NCBI RefSeq assembly: GCF_003344765.1
Contig: NZ_QPMH01000004.1
Coordinates: 186,001 to 250,000 of the forward strand
Length of the DNA stretch: 64,000 nucleotides
Source of the DNA: Ferruginivarius sediminum
GTDB lineage: Bacteria > Pseudomonadota > Alphaproteobacteria > Kiloniellales > Rhodovibrionaceae
Direction: 5' to 3'
Each line of letters begins with the position of its first letter. The first letter of the stretch is position 1. Below are positions 54,867 through 63,682 of the stretch, one piece after another. The position numbers and the translations under genes were made by a program. Below the pieces are notes generated by a model. It did not search any database, was not told where the DNA came from, and was given only the letters and a program-made list of their open reading frames with translations.

Positions 54867-55628
54867 TCAGTCCTTGCGTACCAGGCTGACGGGCGCTGCC
54901 GGGTCGGCCGGAAGCAGTTGATCGCGCCAGGGTTCGTCGGGAAGCCGCGCGGCCAGTTCGGTCAACTCGTGGTTCCACCATTCGCGTTGTTCGCGCAGGT
55001 CGTCATACACGAAATGAGCGGAATGCCAGTGCCGCTCACCCGCGCCGTAGGTCAGGATGTCCACAGGGAAACCGACGTCGGCGGAACTCACCCGGGTGGA
55101 GTCGAAAGAGAGGTAGGCGCTTTTCAGCGCCATCGCGAGCGGCGTGTCGAAGGTAAGCGTGCGATCCAGTATCGGTTTGCCATAGCCGGTTGCGCCGATG
55201 GACAGATAGGGCGTGCGCTCGTTCACCTCGATCCAGTTGCCTTCCGGATAGACCAGGAAGGCGGTCGGCGCCGGATCCTCGGCAAGCTGTCCGGCGATGA
55301 TGGTATTCAGGTTGAAGTTCAGCCGCGAGGACTCCAGCGCCGCGCGGTCCTCTTCCGCCGTGCGGCGCAGGCAGGCGGCGTAGGCGTCGACCGCGTCGAG
55401 AAGGCAGGTGAATCCGGTCACATGCTCGCGCCGCATCGCACGGTCGAGATAGGCGACCGTCTTGTCCCTGAGAGAGCGGAGCCCCGAGGTCATGATCAGC
55501 ACGTCCGCGCCGGCGGGGCCGTGCAGCGTCGCCTTGCGCGCAACGGAAACCTGGCTGCCGCTGGTGATGCGGCCATCGGCGAGGCAGACAAGCCCCTCCC
55601 GGACGCAGATCGCGAGGCAGTATGTCAT
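54867..55628 (-). CDS. Anbu-type proteasome-related peptidase
   Basis: A 253-residue member of the N-terminal-nucleophile hydrolases related to HslV and the proteasome beta subunit (Anbu/BPH group). The start MTYCLAICVREGLVCLADGR places Thr2 as the nucleophile after Met removal; Asp at DGR and Lys at VARKATL complete the core. A GATGYGKPIL segment and the family ending EWWNHELTELAARLP follow. ATG 55628 is used because the domain begins there; the longer frame (55676) would bury the catalytic Thr. The usual Anbu partner genes (alpha-E, transglutaminase-like and ATP-grasp) are not nearby. Confidence 0.82.
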   Translation of the reverse strand: MTYCLAICVREGLVCLADGRITSGSQVSVARKATLHGPAGADVLIMTSGLRSLRDKTVAYLDRAMRREHVTGFTCLLDAVDAYAACLRRTAEEDRAALESSRLNFNLNTIIAGQLAEDPAPTAFLVYPEGNWIEVNERTPYLSIGATGYGKPILDRTLTFDTPLAMALKSAYLSFDSTRVSSADVGFPVDILTYGAGERHWHSAHFVYDDLREQREWWNHELTELAARLPDEPWRDQLLPADPAAPVSLVRKD

Positions 55629-55766
55629 AGGTTGCGTAGTCCCGTTCCTGCCCGTGCCGGCCGAGATGCCCCTCACCGCCGAATCGACACTTTACAGCAG
55701 TCTGCCAGCAGGGCCGCAAGGCGGCAACACGCAGGGACGAGCGGGTTATCGGCTCGCCGGTGTTAT

Positions 55767-55787
55767 TTATTGTGCACTGCACAATAA
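55767..55787. promoter_or_regulatory. Palindrome upstream of the phasin promoter
   Basis: Perfect 10-base arms, TTATTGTGCA and TGCACAATAA, around a central C (21 bases). The TGCA-x-TGCA core resembles operators described for PhaR, the repressor of phasin genes, which is released when it binds polyhydroxybutyrate granules. It ends five bases before the -35 element. That PhaR is the regulator here is inference. Confidence 0.6.
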
Positions 55788-55791
55788 CCTC

Positions 55792-55821
55792 TTGACAGCA
55801 TGACAGCTGGACAAATATAAC
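55792..55821 (+). promoter_or_regulatory. Sigma-70-type promoter of the phasin gene
   Basis: A perfect -35 TTGACA (55792-55797) stands 18 bases before TATAAC (55816-55821). About 125 bases separate the -10 from the phasin start, so the leader is long. The strength and the adjoining palindrome suggest a highly expressed, regulated gene. Confidence 0.65.
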
Positions 55822-55945
55822 CGGACATGATGCAGCGCAACATAGCTTGCGCGAAGCGAGACGCGGCGGCCCGTGTGCCGCCAGGGGAACATAGCGACCC
55901 AACGATTACCCCCGAAAACGAAGGGACGCGAAGGAGAACGAGATC

Positions 55946-56482
55946 ATGACCACCGCGCAGAAGAAGACCACGCAGAGCCAGGACGTGCTCAAGCCCGTCG
56001 AGGACGCCGTGACGGCCGGCAAGGAGCAGTTCGAGAACGTCGTCAAGGTCGGCAACGATGCCGCCACGAAGCAGTACGAGCAGGCCGCGAACCTGGCGAA
56101 GGAGCAGATCGAGAAGGGCTCCAGCGCGATGTTCAAGGGCTATGGCGAGGCGACGATGCTGAACAAGGCGAACATCGACGCCGTCGTGAAGGCCTCAACC
56201 ATCGCCACGAAGGGCTTCGAGTCCCTCAGCCGCGAATTGGTGGACTTTACCCAGAAGCAGATCGAGACCAACGTCGAGACCACGAAGAAGCTGTTCGGCG
56301 CCAAGACCCTGCAGGAGTTTTTCGACCTGCAGGCCGACTTCGCCCGGCAGAACTTCGACCGCCTGCTGGCTGAGAGCGCGAAGGTGACCGAGATGTCCGT
56401 CAAGGTGACCAACGACGCGCTGCAGCCGATCCAGGCGCAGACCAACGCGGCGGCCGAGAAGGTGATGAAGCCGGCCGCGTAA
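55946..56482 (+). CDS. Phasin family protein
   Basis: A 178-residue amphipathic granule-coat protein that covers polyhydroxyalkanoate inclusions. The sequence is almost entirely helical and Lys/Glu/Ala-rich. Family traits are VKVGNDAATKQYEQAANLAKEQIEK, the central FESLSRELVDFTQKQIETN and KTLQEFFDLQADFARQNFDRLLAESAKVTEMS. The ribosome site is GGAG before ATG. No synthase (phaC) or depolymerase is in the window. It has its own promoter, palindrome and strong terminator, which fits an abundant single-gene unit. Confidence 0.93.
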   Translation: MTTAQKKTTQSQDVLKPVEDAVTAGKEQFENVVKVGNDAATKQYEQAANLAKEQIEKGSSAMFKGYGEATMLNKANIDAVVKASTIATKGFESLSRELVDFTQKQIETNVETTKKLFGAKTLQEFFDLQADFARQNFDRLLAESAKVTEMSVKVTNDALQPIQAQTNAAAEKVMKPAA

Positions 56483-56524
56483 CGGCCGATCCCGCCTTCC
56501 GCGACCCGCAGTCGCATTATGACG

Positions 56525-56560
56525 AGAGGCCCGGTCATTCGACCGGGTCTCTTGTTTTTT
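56525..56560 (+). terminator. Intrinsic terminator of the phasin gene
   Basis: A 12-base stem (arms 56525-56536 and 56541-56552, AGAGGCCCGGTC with one G-U) closes on a four-base loop and is followed by TTG and six T. It is the strongest terminator in the window. Confidence 0.9.
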
Positions 56561-56793
56561 CAGCGTATGTCCATGCCGCCATCGGGGCTGGCGAAACGCC
56601 CTTGCTATCCCCATCTCCCCATGACGGCTGGAAACGGCGGCGCCGGGCGGCCGTCGATGCCCGTTCGTTGGATTAGGCGGCGAATGACGCCTCGGGGGCT
56701 TCCCCATGGGCGGGCATTTCCCATATCATCAACCCGATGGCATCCCTGACGACGGTCGCAAAGGCCGAAGCAAAGCCGTTGCGAGCAGCACTT

Positions 56794-57132
56794 ATGAGCG
56801 AACGAGGCAATCAGGAGCCGGACATCCCGGGCGGCAAATCGTCCACGGGCGTGGTGGTGAAACCCCGACCGAAGACGAAGAAGCCCTCGATGTACAAAGT
56901 GCTGATGTTGAATGACGACTACACGCCGATGGAGTTCGTCGTTCACGTGCTGGAAAGCTTTTTCGGCAAATCTCGGGAGGAGGCGACCCGTATCATGCTT
57001 CACGTCCATCAACGTGGCGTGGGTGTTTGCGGGGTCTATACCTACGAAGTGGCCGAAACCAAGGTGACGCAGGTCATAGACTATGCGCGCAAACACCAGC
57101 ACCCTCTTCAGTGTACGCTAGAGAAGGAATAG
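56794..57132 (+). CDS. clpS: ClpS adaptor protein
   Basis: ClpS (112 residues) delivers N-degron substrates to ClpAP. The conserved core is [42 protein letters not shown]. The Asn-Asp-Asp of [10 protein letters not shown] and the Met and His of LHVHQRG form the pocket for the N-terminal residue. A disordered N-terminal arm of about 30 residues precedes it. The frame is open from 56737, but ATG 56794 gives the usual length. clpA starts seven bases after the stop. Confidence 0.93.
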   Translation: MSERGNQEPDIPGGKSSTGVVVKPRPKTKKPSMYKVLMLNDDYTPMEFVVHVLESFFGKSREEATRIMLHVHQRGVGVCGVYTYEVAETKVTQVIDYARKHQHPLQCTLEKE

Positions 57133-57139
57133 GCCGCGC

Positions 57140-59533
57140 ATGCTCTCGGCAAACCTGGAACAGACGCTCCACCGAGCCCTCGCCTACGCCAACGAGCGCC
57201 GTCACGAGTACGCAACGCTCGAACACCTGGCGATGGCGTTGCTGGAGGACCCGGATGCTGTCGCGGTCTTGCGCGCCTGCGGCGTGGACCTGGACCGGCT
57301 GCGCAGCGATCTGGGCGACTATCTCGACAACGAACTGTCGAACCTGATCACCGCCCAGGTCGGCGATGCCAAGCCGACCGCCGGCTTCCAGCGCGTGCTG
57401 CAGCGGGCGGCGATCCACGTGCAATCCTCCGGGCGCGAGGAGGTGACCGGCGCCAACGTGCTGGTCGCCATGTTCTCCGAGCGCGAGAGCCACGCCGTCT
57501 ATTTCCTGCAGGAGCAGGAGATGACGCGGCTCGACGCGGTCAATTACATCAGCCACGGCATTGCCAAGGTGCAGGGCCGGGGCGACACCCGCAACGTCGA
57601 CGGCACGGACGACGACGCTCAGAGCGAGAAAGTGGTGCGCAAGGGTCACGAGGCGCTGGACGCCTACTGCATTGACCTCAACCGCAAGGCGGAAGAGGGC
57701 AAGATCGATCCGCTTATCGGCCGCGATTCGGAGATCGAGCGGACCATCCAGGTCCTGTGTCGGCGCACCAAGAACAATCCGCTCTACGTGGGCGATCCCG
57801 GCGTGGGCAAGACGGCCCTGGCCGAGGGGCTGGCCCGTCGGGTGGTGATGGGCGAGGTACCGGAAGTGCTCTCCGACGCCCAGATCTTCGCCCTCGACAT
57901 GGGGGCGCTGCTCGCCGGCACGCGCTACCGCGGCGACTTCGAGGAGCGGGTGAAGGCTGTCCTCGGCGAGCTTGAGCAGCAGGACCACGCGATTCTGTTC
58001 ATCGACGAGATCCATACGGTGATCGGCGCCGGCGCGACGTCGGGCGGGGCGATGGACGCCTCGAACCTACTGAAGCCGGCCCTGCAGTCGGGCACGCTGC
58101 GCTGCATCGGCTCGACCACCTACAAGGAATACCGCCAGCACTTCGAGAAGGACCGTGCGCTGGTCCGCCGCTTCCAGAAGATCGACGTGGCCGAGCCGAC
58201 CGTCGAGGATTCGGTTAAGATTCTGCGCGGCCTGAAGCCGTACTACGAGAAGCACCATCGCGTCCGCTACACGAACGAGGCGATTCGCAGCGCGGTGGAG
58301 CTGTCCTCCAAGTACATCTCGGACCGCAAGCTGCCCGACAAGGCCATCGACGTGATCGACGAGGTGGGGGCGGCGCAGATGCTGGTTCCCGACTCCAAGC
58401 GCCGCAAGACCATCGGGGTGAAGGAGGTGGAGGCCATCGTCGCCAAGATCGCCCGCATTCCGCCCAAGTCGGTGTCCAAGGACGACAAGGAGGCGCTGCA
58501 GACGCTGGAACGCGACCTCAAGACCATGGTCTTCGGGCAGGACAAGGCCATCGAGGCGCTGTCGGCGGCGATCAAGCTCTCCCGCGCCGGCCTGCGCGAC
58601 CCCGAGAAGCCGATCGGCAGCTACCTGTTCTCCGGCCCCACCGGTGTGGGCAAGACGGAGGTGGCGCGACAGCTTGCCCGGTCGCTGGGTATCCCGCTGA
58701 CCCGCTTCGACATGTCGGAGTACATGGAGCGGCATTCCGTCAGCCGCCTGATCGGCGCGCCGCCAGGCTATGTCGGCTTTGACCAGGGCGGTCTGTTGAC
58801 CGATGCGATCGATCAGCACCCGCACTGCGTTCTGCTGCTGGACGAGATCGAGAAGGCGCATCCCGATCTGTTCAACGTCCTGCTGCAGGTCATGGACTAC
58901 GGCAAGATGACGGACCACAACGGCAAGACGGTGGACTTCCGCAACGTGGTCGTGATCATGACCACGAATGCCGGCGCCGCCGACATGGCCAAGCCCGCGA
59001 TGGGCTTCGTTCGAGAGGCGCGCTCGGGCGATGACGAGGATGCGATCAACCGCATGTTCACGCCGGAATTCCGCAATCGCCTGGATGCGGTAATCCCCTT
59101 CGGCAACCTGACCGAGGAGATCATCAGCCGCGTCGTCGACAAGTTCATCATGGAGCTGGAAGCCCAGCTTGCCGACCGCAACGTGACGATCGAGTTGGGC
59201 GACGACGCTCGCAAGTGGCTGGCCGACAACGGCTACGACATGCTCTACGGCGCCCGGCCGCTAGCCCGCGTCATTCAGGAGCACATCAAGAAGCCGCTGG
59301 CCGAGGAACTGCTGTTCGGCAAGCTGACCAAGGGCGGCGTCGTGCGGGTTTCCATCGACCCCGAGACGGACAAGCCGACCTTCGCCTTTGACGAGCAGGG
59401 CTCCGGCAAGGGCCGCGGCTCGGGCGGCGGTGGTGGCGGCGGCCGTCGCAAGTCCGGCAAGGATGGCGACTCCGGCTCCGGCGGCGGTTCCGCCGAGAGC
59501 GAGGAGAGCCAGACGCCGGAACTGGTGCAGTAG
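57140..59533 (+). CDS. clpA: ATP-dependent Clp protease ATP-binding subunit ClpA
   Basis: ClpA is the AAA+ unfoldase that feeds ClpP. It has 797 residues: N-domain ([21 protein letters not shown]), first AAA with Walker A GDPGVGKT and Walker [10 protein letters not shown], and second AAA with GPTGVGKTE and [13 protein letters not shown]. The sensor 2 region [24 protein letters not shown] is also present. The ClpP-binding loop (IGL/IGF type) lies in the second AAA module. The last 46 residues are a Gly/Ser/Lys-rich low-complexity tail that E. coli ClpA lacks. It pairs with clpS, spacing seven bases. Confidence 0.95.
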   Translation: MLSANLEQTLHRALAYANERRHEYATLEHLAMALLEDPDAVAVLRACGVDLDRLRSDLGDYLDNELSNLITAQVGDAKPTAGFQRVLQRAAIHVQSSGREEVTGANVLVAMFSERESHAVYFLQEQEMTRLDAVNYISHGIAKVQGRGDTRNVDGTDDDAQSEKVVRKGHEALDAYCIDLNRKAEEGKIDPLIGRDSEIERTIQVLCRRTKNNPLYVGDPGVGKTALAEGLARRVVMGEVPEVLSDAQIFALDMGALLAGTRYRGDFEERVKAVLGELEQQDHAILFIDEIHTVIGAGATSGGAMDASNLLKPALQSGTLRCIGSTTYKEYRQHFEKDRALVRRFQKIDVAEPTVEDSVKILRGLKPYYEKHHRVRYTNEAIRSAVELSSKYISDRKLPDKAIDVIDEVGAAQMLVPDSKRRKTIGVKEVEAIVAKIARIPPKSVSKDDKEALQTLERDLKTMVFGQDKAIEALSAAIKLSRAGLRDPEKPIGSYLFSGPTGVGKTEVARQLARSLGIPLTRFDMSEYMERHSVSRLIGAPPGYVGFDQGGLLTDAIDQHPHCVLLLDEIEKAHPDLFNVLLQVMDYGKMTDHNGKTVDFRNVVVIMTTNAGAADMAKPAMGFVREARSGDDEDAINRMFTPEFRNRLDAVIPFGNLTEEIISRVVDKFIMELEAQLADRNVTIELGDDARKWLADNGYDMLYGARPLARVIQEHIKKPLAEELLFGKLTKGGVVRVSIDPETDKPTFAFDEQGSGKGRGSGGGGGGGRRKSGKDGDSGSGGGSAESEESQTPELVQ

Positions 59534-59543
59534 AAGGCGCACA

Positions 59544-60674
59544 GTGTCGCGGGACAAGCGCGCCGGCGGGGAGGATAGCCTCCTCGCCGGCGTTCGCGTT
59601 CTGGACCTCTCGCAATATCTGCCGGGTCCCTACGCCACGCAGCTTCTGGCCGACCTAGGTGCCGAGGTGATCAAGGTCGAGCCGCCGGCCGGCGACCCGA
59701 TGCGGCGGTTTCCCCCGCTCGGGGATGATGGACTGTCGGCATTCTACCGCCTCGTCAACGCCGGCAAGTCGGTGGTACGCCTGGACCTCAAGCAGGAGGA
59801 GGGGCGGGCGGCGCTGTGCGATCTCATCGCGCGGGCGGACGTGCTGTTGGAATCGTATCGCCCGGGCGTGCTGGAGCGGCTGGGCTTCGGGCATGCGGCG
59901 CTGATGGCCCTCAACTCGAAGCTGGTGCATTGTGCGCTTTCCGGCTATGGCCAGAGCGGACCGATGGCCGGCGCCGCCGGGCACGACGTGACCTACATGG
60001 CGCTGGGCGGCGGGCTGGCGGCCTCGGGGCCGGGGGAGCGGCCGGTAATGGCCTTTCCGCCGGTGGCCGACTACGCCGCCGCGATCCAGGCGGCCTTCGC
60101 CACAGTCAGTGCCCTGTTTCGGCGGGAGCGGATGGGTCAGGGCGCGTTCCTCGACGTCAGCATGATGGAAACCGTGCTCGCATGGCAGGCCGGCAGCCTG
60201 ACCCAAGCGAGGCAAGCGCGCCCGCCCCGACGCGAGGAGGAAATCCTGAACGGCGGCGCGGCCTCCTATCGGGTCTACCGCTGCGCCGACGGCCGCTTTG
60301 CCGCCCTCGGCGCGCTGGAGCCGGTCTTCTGGCGGGCGTTCTGCGAGTCGGTGGGACGCCCGGAGTGGGTAGTGCGACAGGACGAGCCGTTCCCGCAAGC
60401 GGCATTGATAAGCGATGTGGAGGCGCTTCTCGCCTCCGCCGGACTCGCGCACTGGATCTCGGTGCTGGAAGGTGTGGATTGCTGCTTCCAGCCGGTCCTG
60501 GCGTTCGATGAGGTGGCCGAGCACCCGCACATTCAGAGTCGCGGGCTGGTGCGTCCGCAAGGCGATCTGGTCGAAGTCCTGTCACCCGTATTCGTCGATG
60601 GATCGTCGCCAAGCGGGCGGAAGCCGGTGTGTGAGCTCGAAGCGGATCAACTTCCCGGGATTTGGTCGCACTAG
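59544..60674 (+). CDS. CaiB/BaiF CoA-transferase family protein
   Basis: A 376-residue class III CoA-transferase that moves CoA between carboxylic acids. The start LLAGVRVLDLSQYLPGPYATQLLADLGAEVIKVEPPAGD is diagnostic. The catalytic aspartate is in AGHDVTYMALGGGLA, and GQGAFLDVSMMETVLAW is also conserved. The frame was open earlier within clpA, but GTG 59544 begins ten bases after the clpA stop at the conserved domain. The family has many substrates (carnitine, oxalate, alpha-methylacyl-CoA racemase); none can be chosen here. Confidence 0.88.
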   Translation: MSRDKRAGGEDSLLAGVRVLDLSQYLPGPYATQLLADLGAEVIKVEPPAGDPMRRFPPLGDDGLSAFYRLVNAGKSVVRLDLKQEEGRAALCDLIARADVLLESYRPGVLERLGFGHAALMALNSKLVHCALSGYGQSGPMAGAAGHDVTYMALGGGLAASGPGERPVMAFPPVADYAAAIQAAFATVSALFRRERMGQGAFLDVSMMETVLAWQAGSLTQARQARPPRREEEILNGGAASYRVYRCADGRFAALGALEPVFWRAFCESVGRPEWVVRQDEPFPQAALISDVEALLASAGLAHWISVLEGVDCCFQPVLAFDEVAEHPHIQSRGLVRPQGDLVEVLSPVFVDGSSPSGRKPVCELEADQLPGIWSH

Positions 60675-60717
60675 AGCGCGTCCCGCCTGTTGGGATCGCA
60701 GCGGGCGTACCCTGTCG

Positions 60718-61143
60718 TCAGTCCGCCTTGGAGCTTGGCGGTTCTTCCGCGTGAGTTTCGGTGTGTTCCGGGATAAGGACGCCGGCCAGCTTGCGGGATG
60801 TCCATATATGCTTGGCGGCCGACAGGTCGGGCGGCGTGTCGAGTGATCCGCCCTTCACGCTGACGATGTCGTCACGTTCCGGGTTGCCATGCCAGAGGCG
60901 CGAACCGCATCGCGGGCAGAACGCGCAATCGAGTGAGCCGCCTATGGTCGCCGGGCGAGTCCAGACGCTTGGCGTGCCGGACGACAGTCGCAACTGACTG
61001 CTATTCACGATCACCGAAATCCCGAACGCCGAAGACGACTGCTTCTGGCATTCGCGGCAGTGGCAGACATACGCCTCGACCGGATCGCCGTGGATCTCGT
61101 AGCGGATGTCGCCGCACTGGCAGCCGCCCGTCCGTATTCTCAT
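60718..61143 (-). CDS. GFA/CENP-V family zinc protein
   Basis: A 141-residue zinc-binding protein of the GFA fold (glutathione-dependent formaldehyde-activating enzyme type). The zinc ligands are GGCQCGDIRYEI, CHCRECQKQSSSAFG and FCPRCGSRLW. Most members lack proven activity; those with Gfa function capture formaldehyde as S-hydroxymethyl-glutathione. Met at 61143 follows GAGG; starts at 61161 and 61236 are alternatives. It is close to the following GNAT-like gene on the same strand. Confidence 0.85.
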   Translation of the reverse strand: MRIRTGGCQCGDIRYEIHGDPVEAYVCHCRECQKQSSSAFGISVIVNSSQLRLSSGTPSVWTRPATIGGSLDCAFCPRCGSRLWHGNPERDDIVSVKGGSLDTPPDLSAAKHIWTSRKLAGVLIPEHTETHAEEPPSSKAD

Positions 61144-61153
61144 CCCTTCAGCC

Positions 61154-62332
61154 TCAACCATAATCGGGCGCTCGATAGGGACTGTGTTCCATGAGTGCCG
61201 CAAGCTGGGCACGCACGGCCGGCCTCTCCCGCTCAAGGAAGTCGGCTACGCCGCGCTCCAGCGCCGGATCGGCAATCCAGTGGGCCGAGTGGGTCAGCAC
61301 CGGCAGATAGCCGCGCTGGATCTTGTGCTCGCCCTGGGCACCGGCCTCGACGCGCTTCAGGCCCGCTTCGATGGCGTACTCGATGGCCTGGTAGTAGCAG
61401 GCTTCGAAATGCAGGAAGCGGTGATCGTCCAGGCAGCCCCAGTTGCGTCCGTAAAGCGCCTCGGAGCCGATCAGGTTGAGCGCCCCGGCCACAGGGCGGC
61501 CGGCGGCATCCTCGGCCATGACCAGCAGGATCCGCTCGGCCATGGTTTCGCCGATCTCCTCGAAGAACTCTGGCGTCAGGTAGGGAAATCCCCAGCGTTT
61601 GTCGGCGGTCGCCAGATAGAAATCGTAAAACGCTTCCCAGTGACCCGGCTGGATGTCGGCGCCCGTGAGACGGCGGATCGTGACGCCGCTCTCCACCACC
61701 TCCCGCCGCTCGCGCCTGATCTGTTTCCGCTTGCGCGAACTCAGCGCGTCGAGGAAATCGTGGAAGTCGCGGTAGCCCGGGTTCTCGAAGTGGTACTGGA
61801 TGCCCAGACGCCGCAGGAAGCCATGCTCACCCAGGCGGTTCCATTCGGATTCGCGCGGGAAGGTGACGTGCAGGGAAGAAACGTGGTGCTCCTGCACGGC
61901 CCGGATCAGGCCGGCAATCAAGGTATCGGCGACGTGCGCCTGCTTCCGTGGCGGCAGATCGCTACGGATGAGGAGGCGTGGCCCGGTGACCGGCGTGAAC
62001 GGCACGGCGCTTTGCAGCTTGGGATAGTACGCGCCACCGGCCCGTTCATACGCGTCCGCCCAGGCCCAGTCGAACACGTATTCGCCGTAGGAGTGACCCT
62101 TGAGATACAGCGGCACGGCGCCAAGCACCCCGCCATTGTCGCCGCGGAGGACCAAGTGCTGCGGCAGCCATCCGCGCTTTGCCACCGCCGAACCGCTTGC
62201 TTCCAGCGCCTTCAGGAAAGCGTGGCGAACGAACGGGTCACCGCTACCCGCGCAGGCATTCCACCCCTCGGAGGGGATCTGCGCGATATCCGAGACGACT
62301 TCCAGGATGGTGGTGTCGGCACTTTCCGGCAT
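61154..62332 (-). CDS. FemAB/GNAT-like protein (DUF482, COG3146)
   Basis: A 392-residue cytoplasmic protein of the DUF482 family, a tandem GNAT-fold group related to peptidoglycan-bridge aminoacyltransferases. Conserved parts are YLKGHSYGEYVFDWAWADAY, SSLHVTFPRESEW, YHFENPGYRDFHDFLDALSSRKRKQIRRERR and EACYYQAIEYAIEAGLKRVEAGAQGEHKIQRGYLP. The name suggests transfer of an amino acid or acyl group but no substrate is known. Start at 62332 opens the recognisable part. Confidence 0.85.
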   Translation of the reverse strand: MPESADTTILEVVSDIAQIPSEGWNACAGSGDPFVRHAFLKALEASGSAVAKRGWLPQHLVLRGDNGGVLGAVPLYLKGHSYGEYVFDWAWADAYERAGGAYYPKLQSAVPFTPVTGPRLLIRSDLPPRKQAHVADTLIAGLIRAVQEHHVSSLHVTFPRESEWNRLGEHGFLRRLGIQYHFENPGYRDFHDFLDALSSRKRKQIRRERREVVESGVTIRRLTGADIQPGHWEAFYDFYLATADKRWGFPYLTPEFFEEIGETMAERILLVMAEDAAGRPVAGALNLIGSEALYGRNWGCLDDHRFLHFEACYYQAIEYAIEAGLKRVEAGAQGEHKIQRGYLPVLTHSAHWIADPALERGVADFLERERPAVRAQLAALMEHSPYRAPDYG

Positions 62333-62389
62333 GGCCCTAAGGTGGCGCGGCGGCAACGCCGGAACAAGGCGGCACGCGGCTTTGGCGGA

Positions 62390-62560
62390 CTATTCGTGGA
62401 AGGCGCGGTTGTCGACGCGCTCGGGCTCCTCCTCCGACTCCATCTGGGCGGAGGATTGGCCATGACCCTTCTCGGCCTCGGCTTCTTCCAGGCTGCGGCG
62501 GCGGCGCAGCAGGTAGGGGCTGATTCTCTGGGAGTACAGATGTTTAGCAGAACTGTTCAC
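62390..62560 (-). CDS. Small conserved-looking protein, unknown
   Basis: A 56-residue frame beginning at GTG 62560 behind GGGGAA (ATG 62584 is an alternative). The middle reads SPYLLRRRRSLEEAEAE, resembling short PYL-x-RP-x-RSLEEA-type proteins I have seen in Rhodospirillales-type genomes; this is from memory. The end is acidic. No function is known. It may be a real small gene because a ribosome site and composition fit. Confidence 0.45.
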   Translation of the reverse strand: MNSSAKHLYSQRISPYLLRRRRSLEEAEAEKGHGQSSAQMESEEEPERVDNRAFHE

Positions 62561-62832
62561 AGCCTTTTCCCCAATCCTGTGCACAAGATCGCGTGGTCTA
62601 GGATCGTAGTGACGCCATATTTAGCGTGAACCCACTAACACAACGTTAATTTGCCTGCGGGCAAGCGAGGTATATTTCCACTTATAATTGCTCGTTCTAT
62701 ATAGGTAGGAGCAGGATGGATGTTAGAAGTTGATATTGAGTTACGAAGCACGCCAGTAACTGGCGAAGCTTGCGCCAAATCGCGCTGAAGCCATGAGTTT
62801 CGGTGCGATCTTCTGCCTTTGCTTGCGAACGC
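62561..62832. other. Intergenic stretch with a 15-base palindrome
   Basis: No gene is visible. It is less GC-rich than its surroundings. CGCCAGT-A-ACTGGCG (62751-62765) is a perfect palindrome 68 bases beyond the end of the DUF427 gene; it could end that transcript or bind a regulator. TATATTTC- and TATATAGG-like segments near 62670-62700 might be promoter parts for an unseen small gene. Confidence 0.4.
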
Positions 62833-63633
62833 TTACCGCGCTTCGCCGTCGATCTCGATACGATCCACTTGCTCTTCGTAGAAGCAAAGCAGATCCTTGA
62901 TCCGTCCTGCTTCGTCGAACGGATTCGGATAGCTCCAGACAACGTCTGGCCAGACCTGATCGCCCATGTGCAGCGACCAGTACCGGGCGAAGCCCTTGTA
63001 CGGACAGCCGGTGCGCGTGTTGCTGGGCTGCAGCAGATTCGTGCGGATATCTTCCGCGGGAATGTAAAAGCGCGGCGGGTGGCCGGTCTCGAACAGAAAG
63101 CATGCCCGCCGTGTCTCGGCGACGGTCTCGGCCCCGGCCAGCACACGTACCTGTCGGCTTGACGGCAGGATGTCGATGCGGACGTAGGGATCACGCGGAT
63201 GGATGAAGACTTCCTCGTCCTCCTCGTACCAGTGGTCCAGGGCGTTCCAGTAGAAAGCCATCCAATCCCTGATCTCGCCGATCTCCGGAAATGGCGCCTC
63301 ATAGGACCAGACGGCATTCTCGACCCGGCGGTCGCCGGCGATCAGATGCCAGTAACGGGCCTCGCCCTTGAACGGACAGAAGGTCGTGCGTGCACTGGAC
63401 TGGAGCAGGTTCGTGCACACGTTTGCGCGCGGTATGTAGTAGACGGGGGTATAGCCGGTTTCCACCATCAGCCGTGCCTGCGTGGTGTCGAACACCGTTT
63501 CCCCGGCCAGGGTAGCGCGGACACGCCGCTCGCTTGGAACGAAGTCGATGCGGTAGTCCGGCCTTCCTGGCCAAAGATTCGATCTTTCCCTGATCATTTG
63601 AGTCATAACACTTTTCGACTCCGATATTTCCAT
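62833..63633 (-). CDS. Double DUF427-domain protein
   Basis: A 266-residue protein built of two related DUF427 domains. The first (about 30-125) contains VFDTTQARLMVETGYTPVYYIPRANV and TTFCPFKGEARYWHLI; the second (about 150-245) repeats VAETRRACFLFETGHPPRFYIPAED and TGCPYKGFARYWSLHMG. Each carries the ETG-x-x-P-x-x-YIP and CP-x-KG motifs of the family. The domain is small and of unknown function; a ligand or redox role has been suggested. The start with GAAGGTGA before ATG 63633 is preferred. Confidence 0.85.
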   Translation of the reverse strand: MEISESKSVMTQMIRERSNLWPGRPDYRIDFVPSERRVRATLAGETVFDTTQARLMVETGYTPVYYIPRANVCTNLLQSSARTTFCPFKGEARYWHLIAGDRRVENAVWSYEAPFPEIGEIRDWMAFYWNALDHWYEEDEEVFIHPRDPYVRIDILPSSRQVRVLAGAETVAETRRACFLFETGHPPRFYIPAEDIRTNLLQPSNTRTGCPYKGFARYWSLHMGDQVWPDVVWSYPNPFDEAGRIKDLLCFYEEQVDRIEIDGEAR

Positions 63634-63682
63634 TCACCTTCGCAGTTAGCCGCGTCCGACGCCTTTCGCAAGGCCGTCCGGG

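Noticed and set aside
60675..60717. Terminator between the CoA-transferase and GFA genes
   Set aside because: The possible stem is bulged and lacks a T-run.
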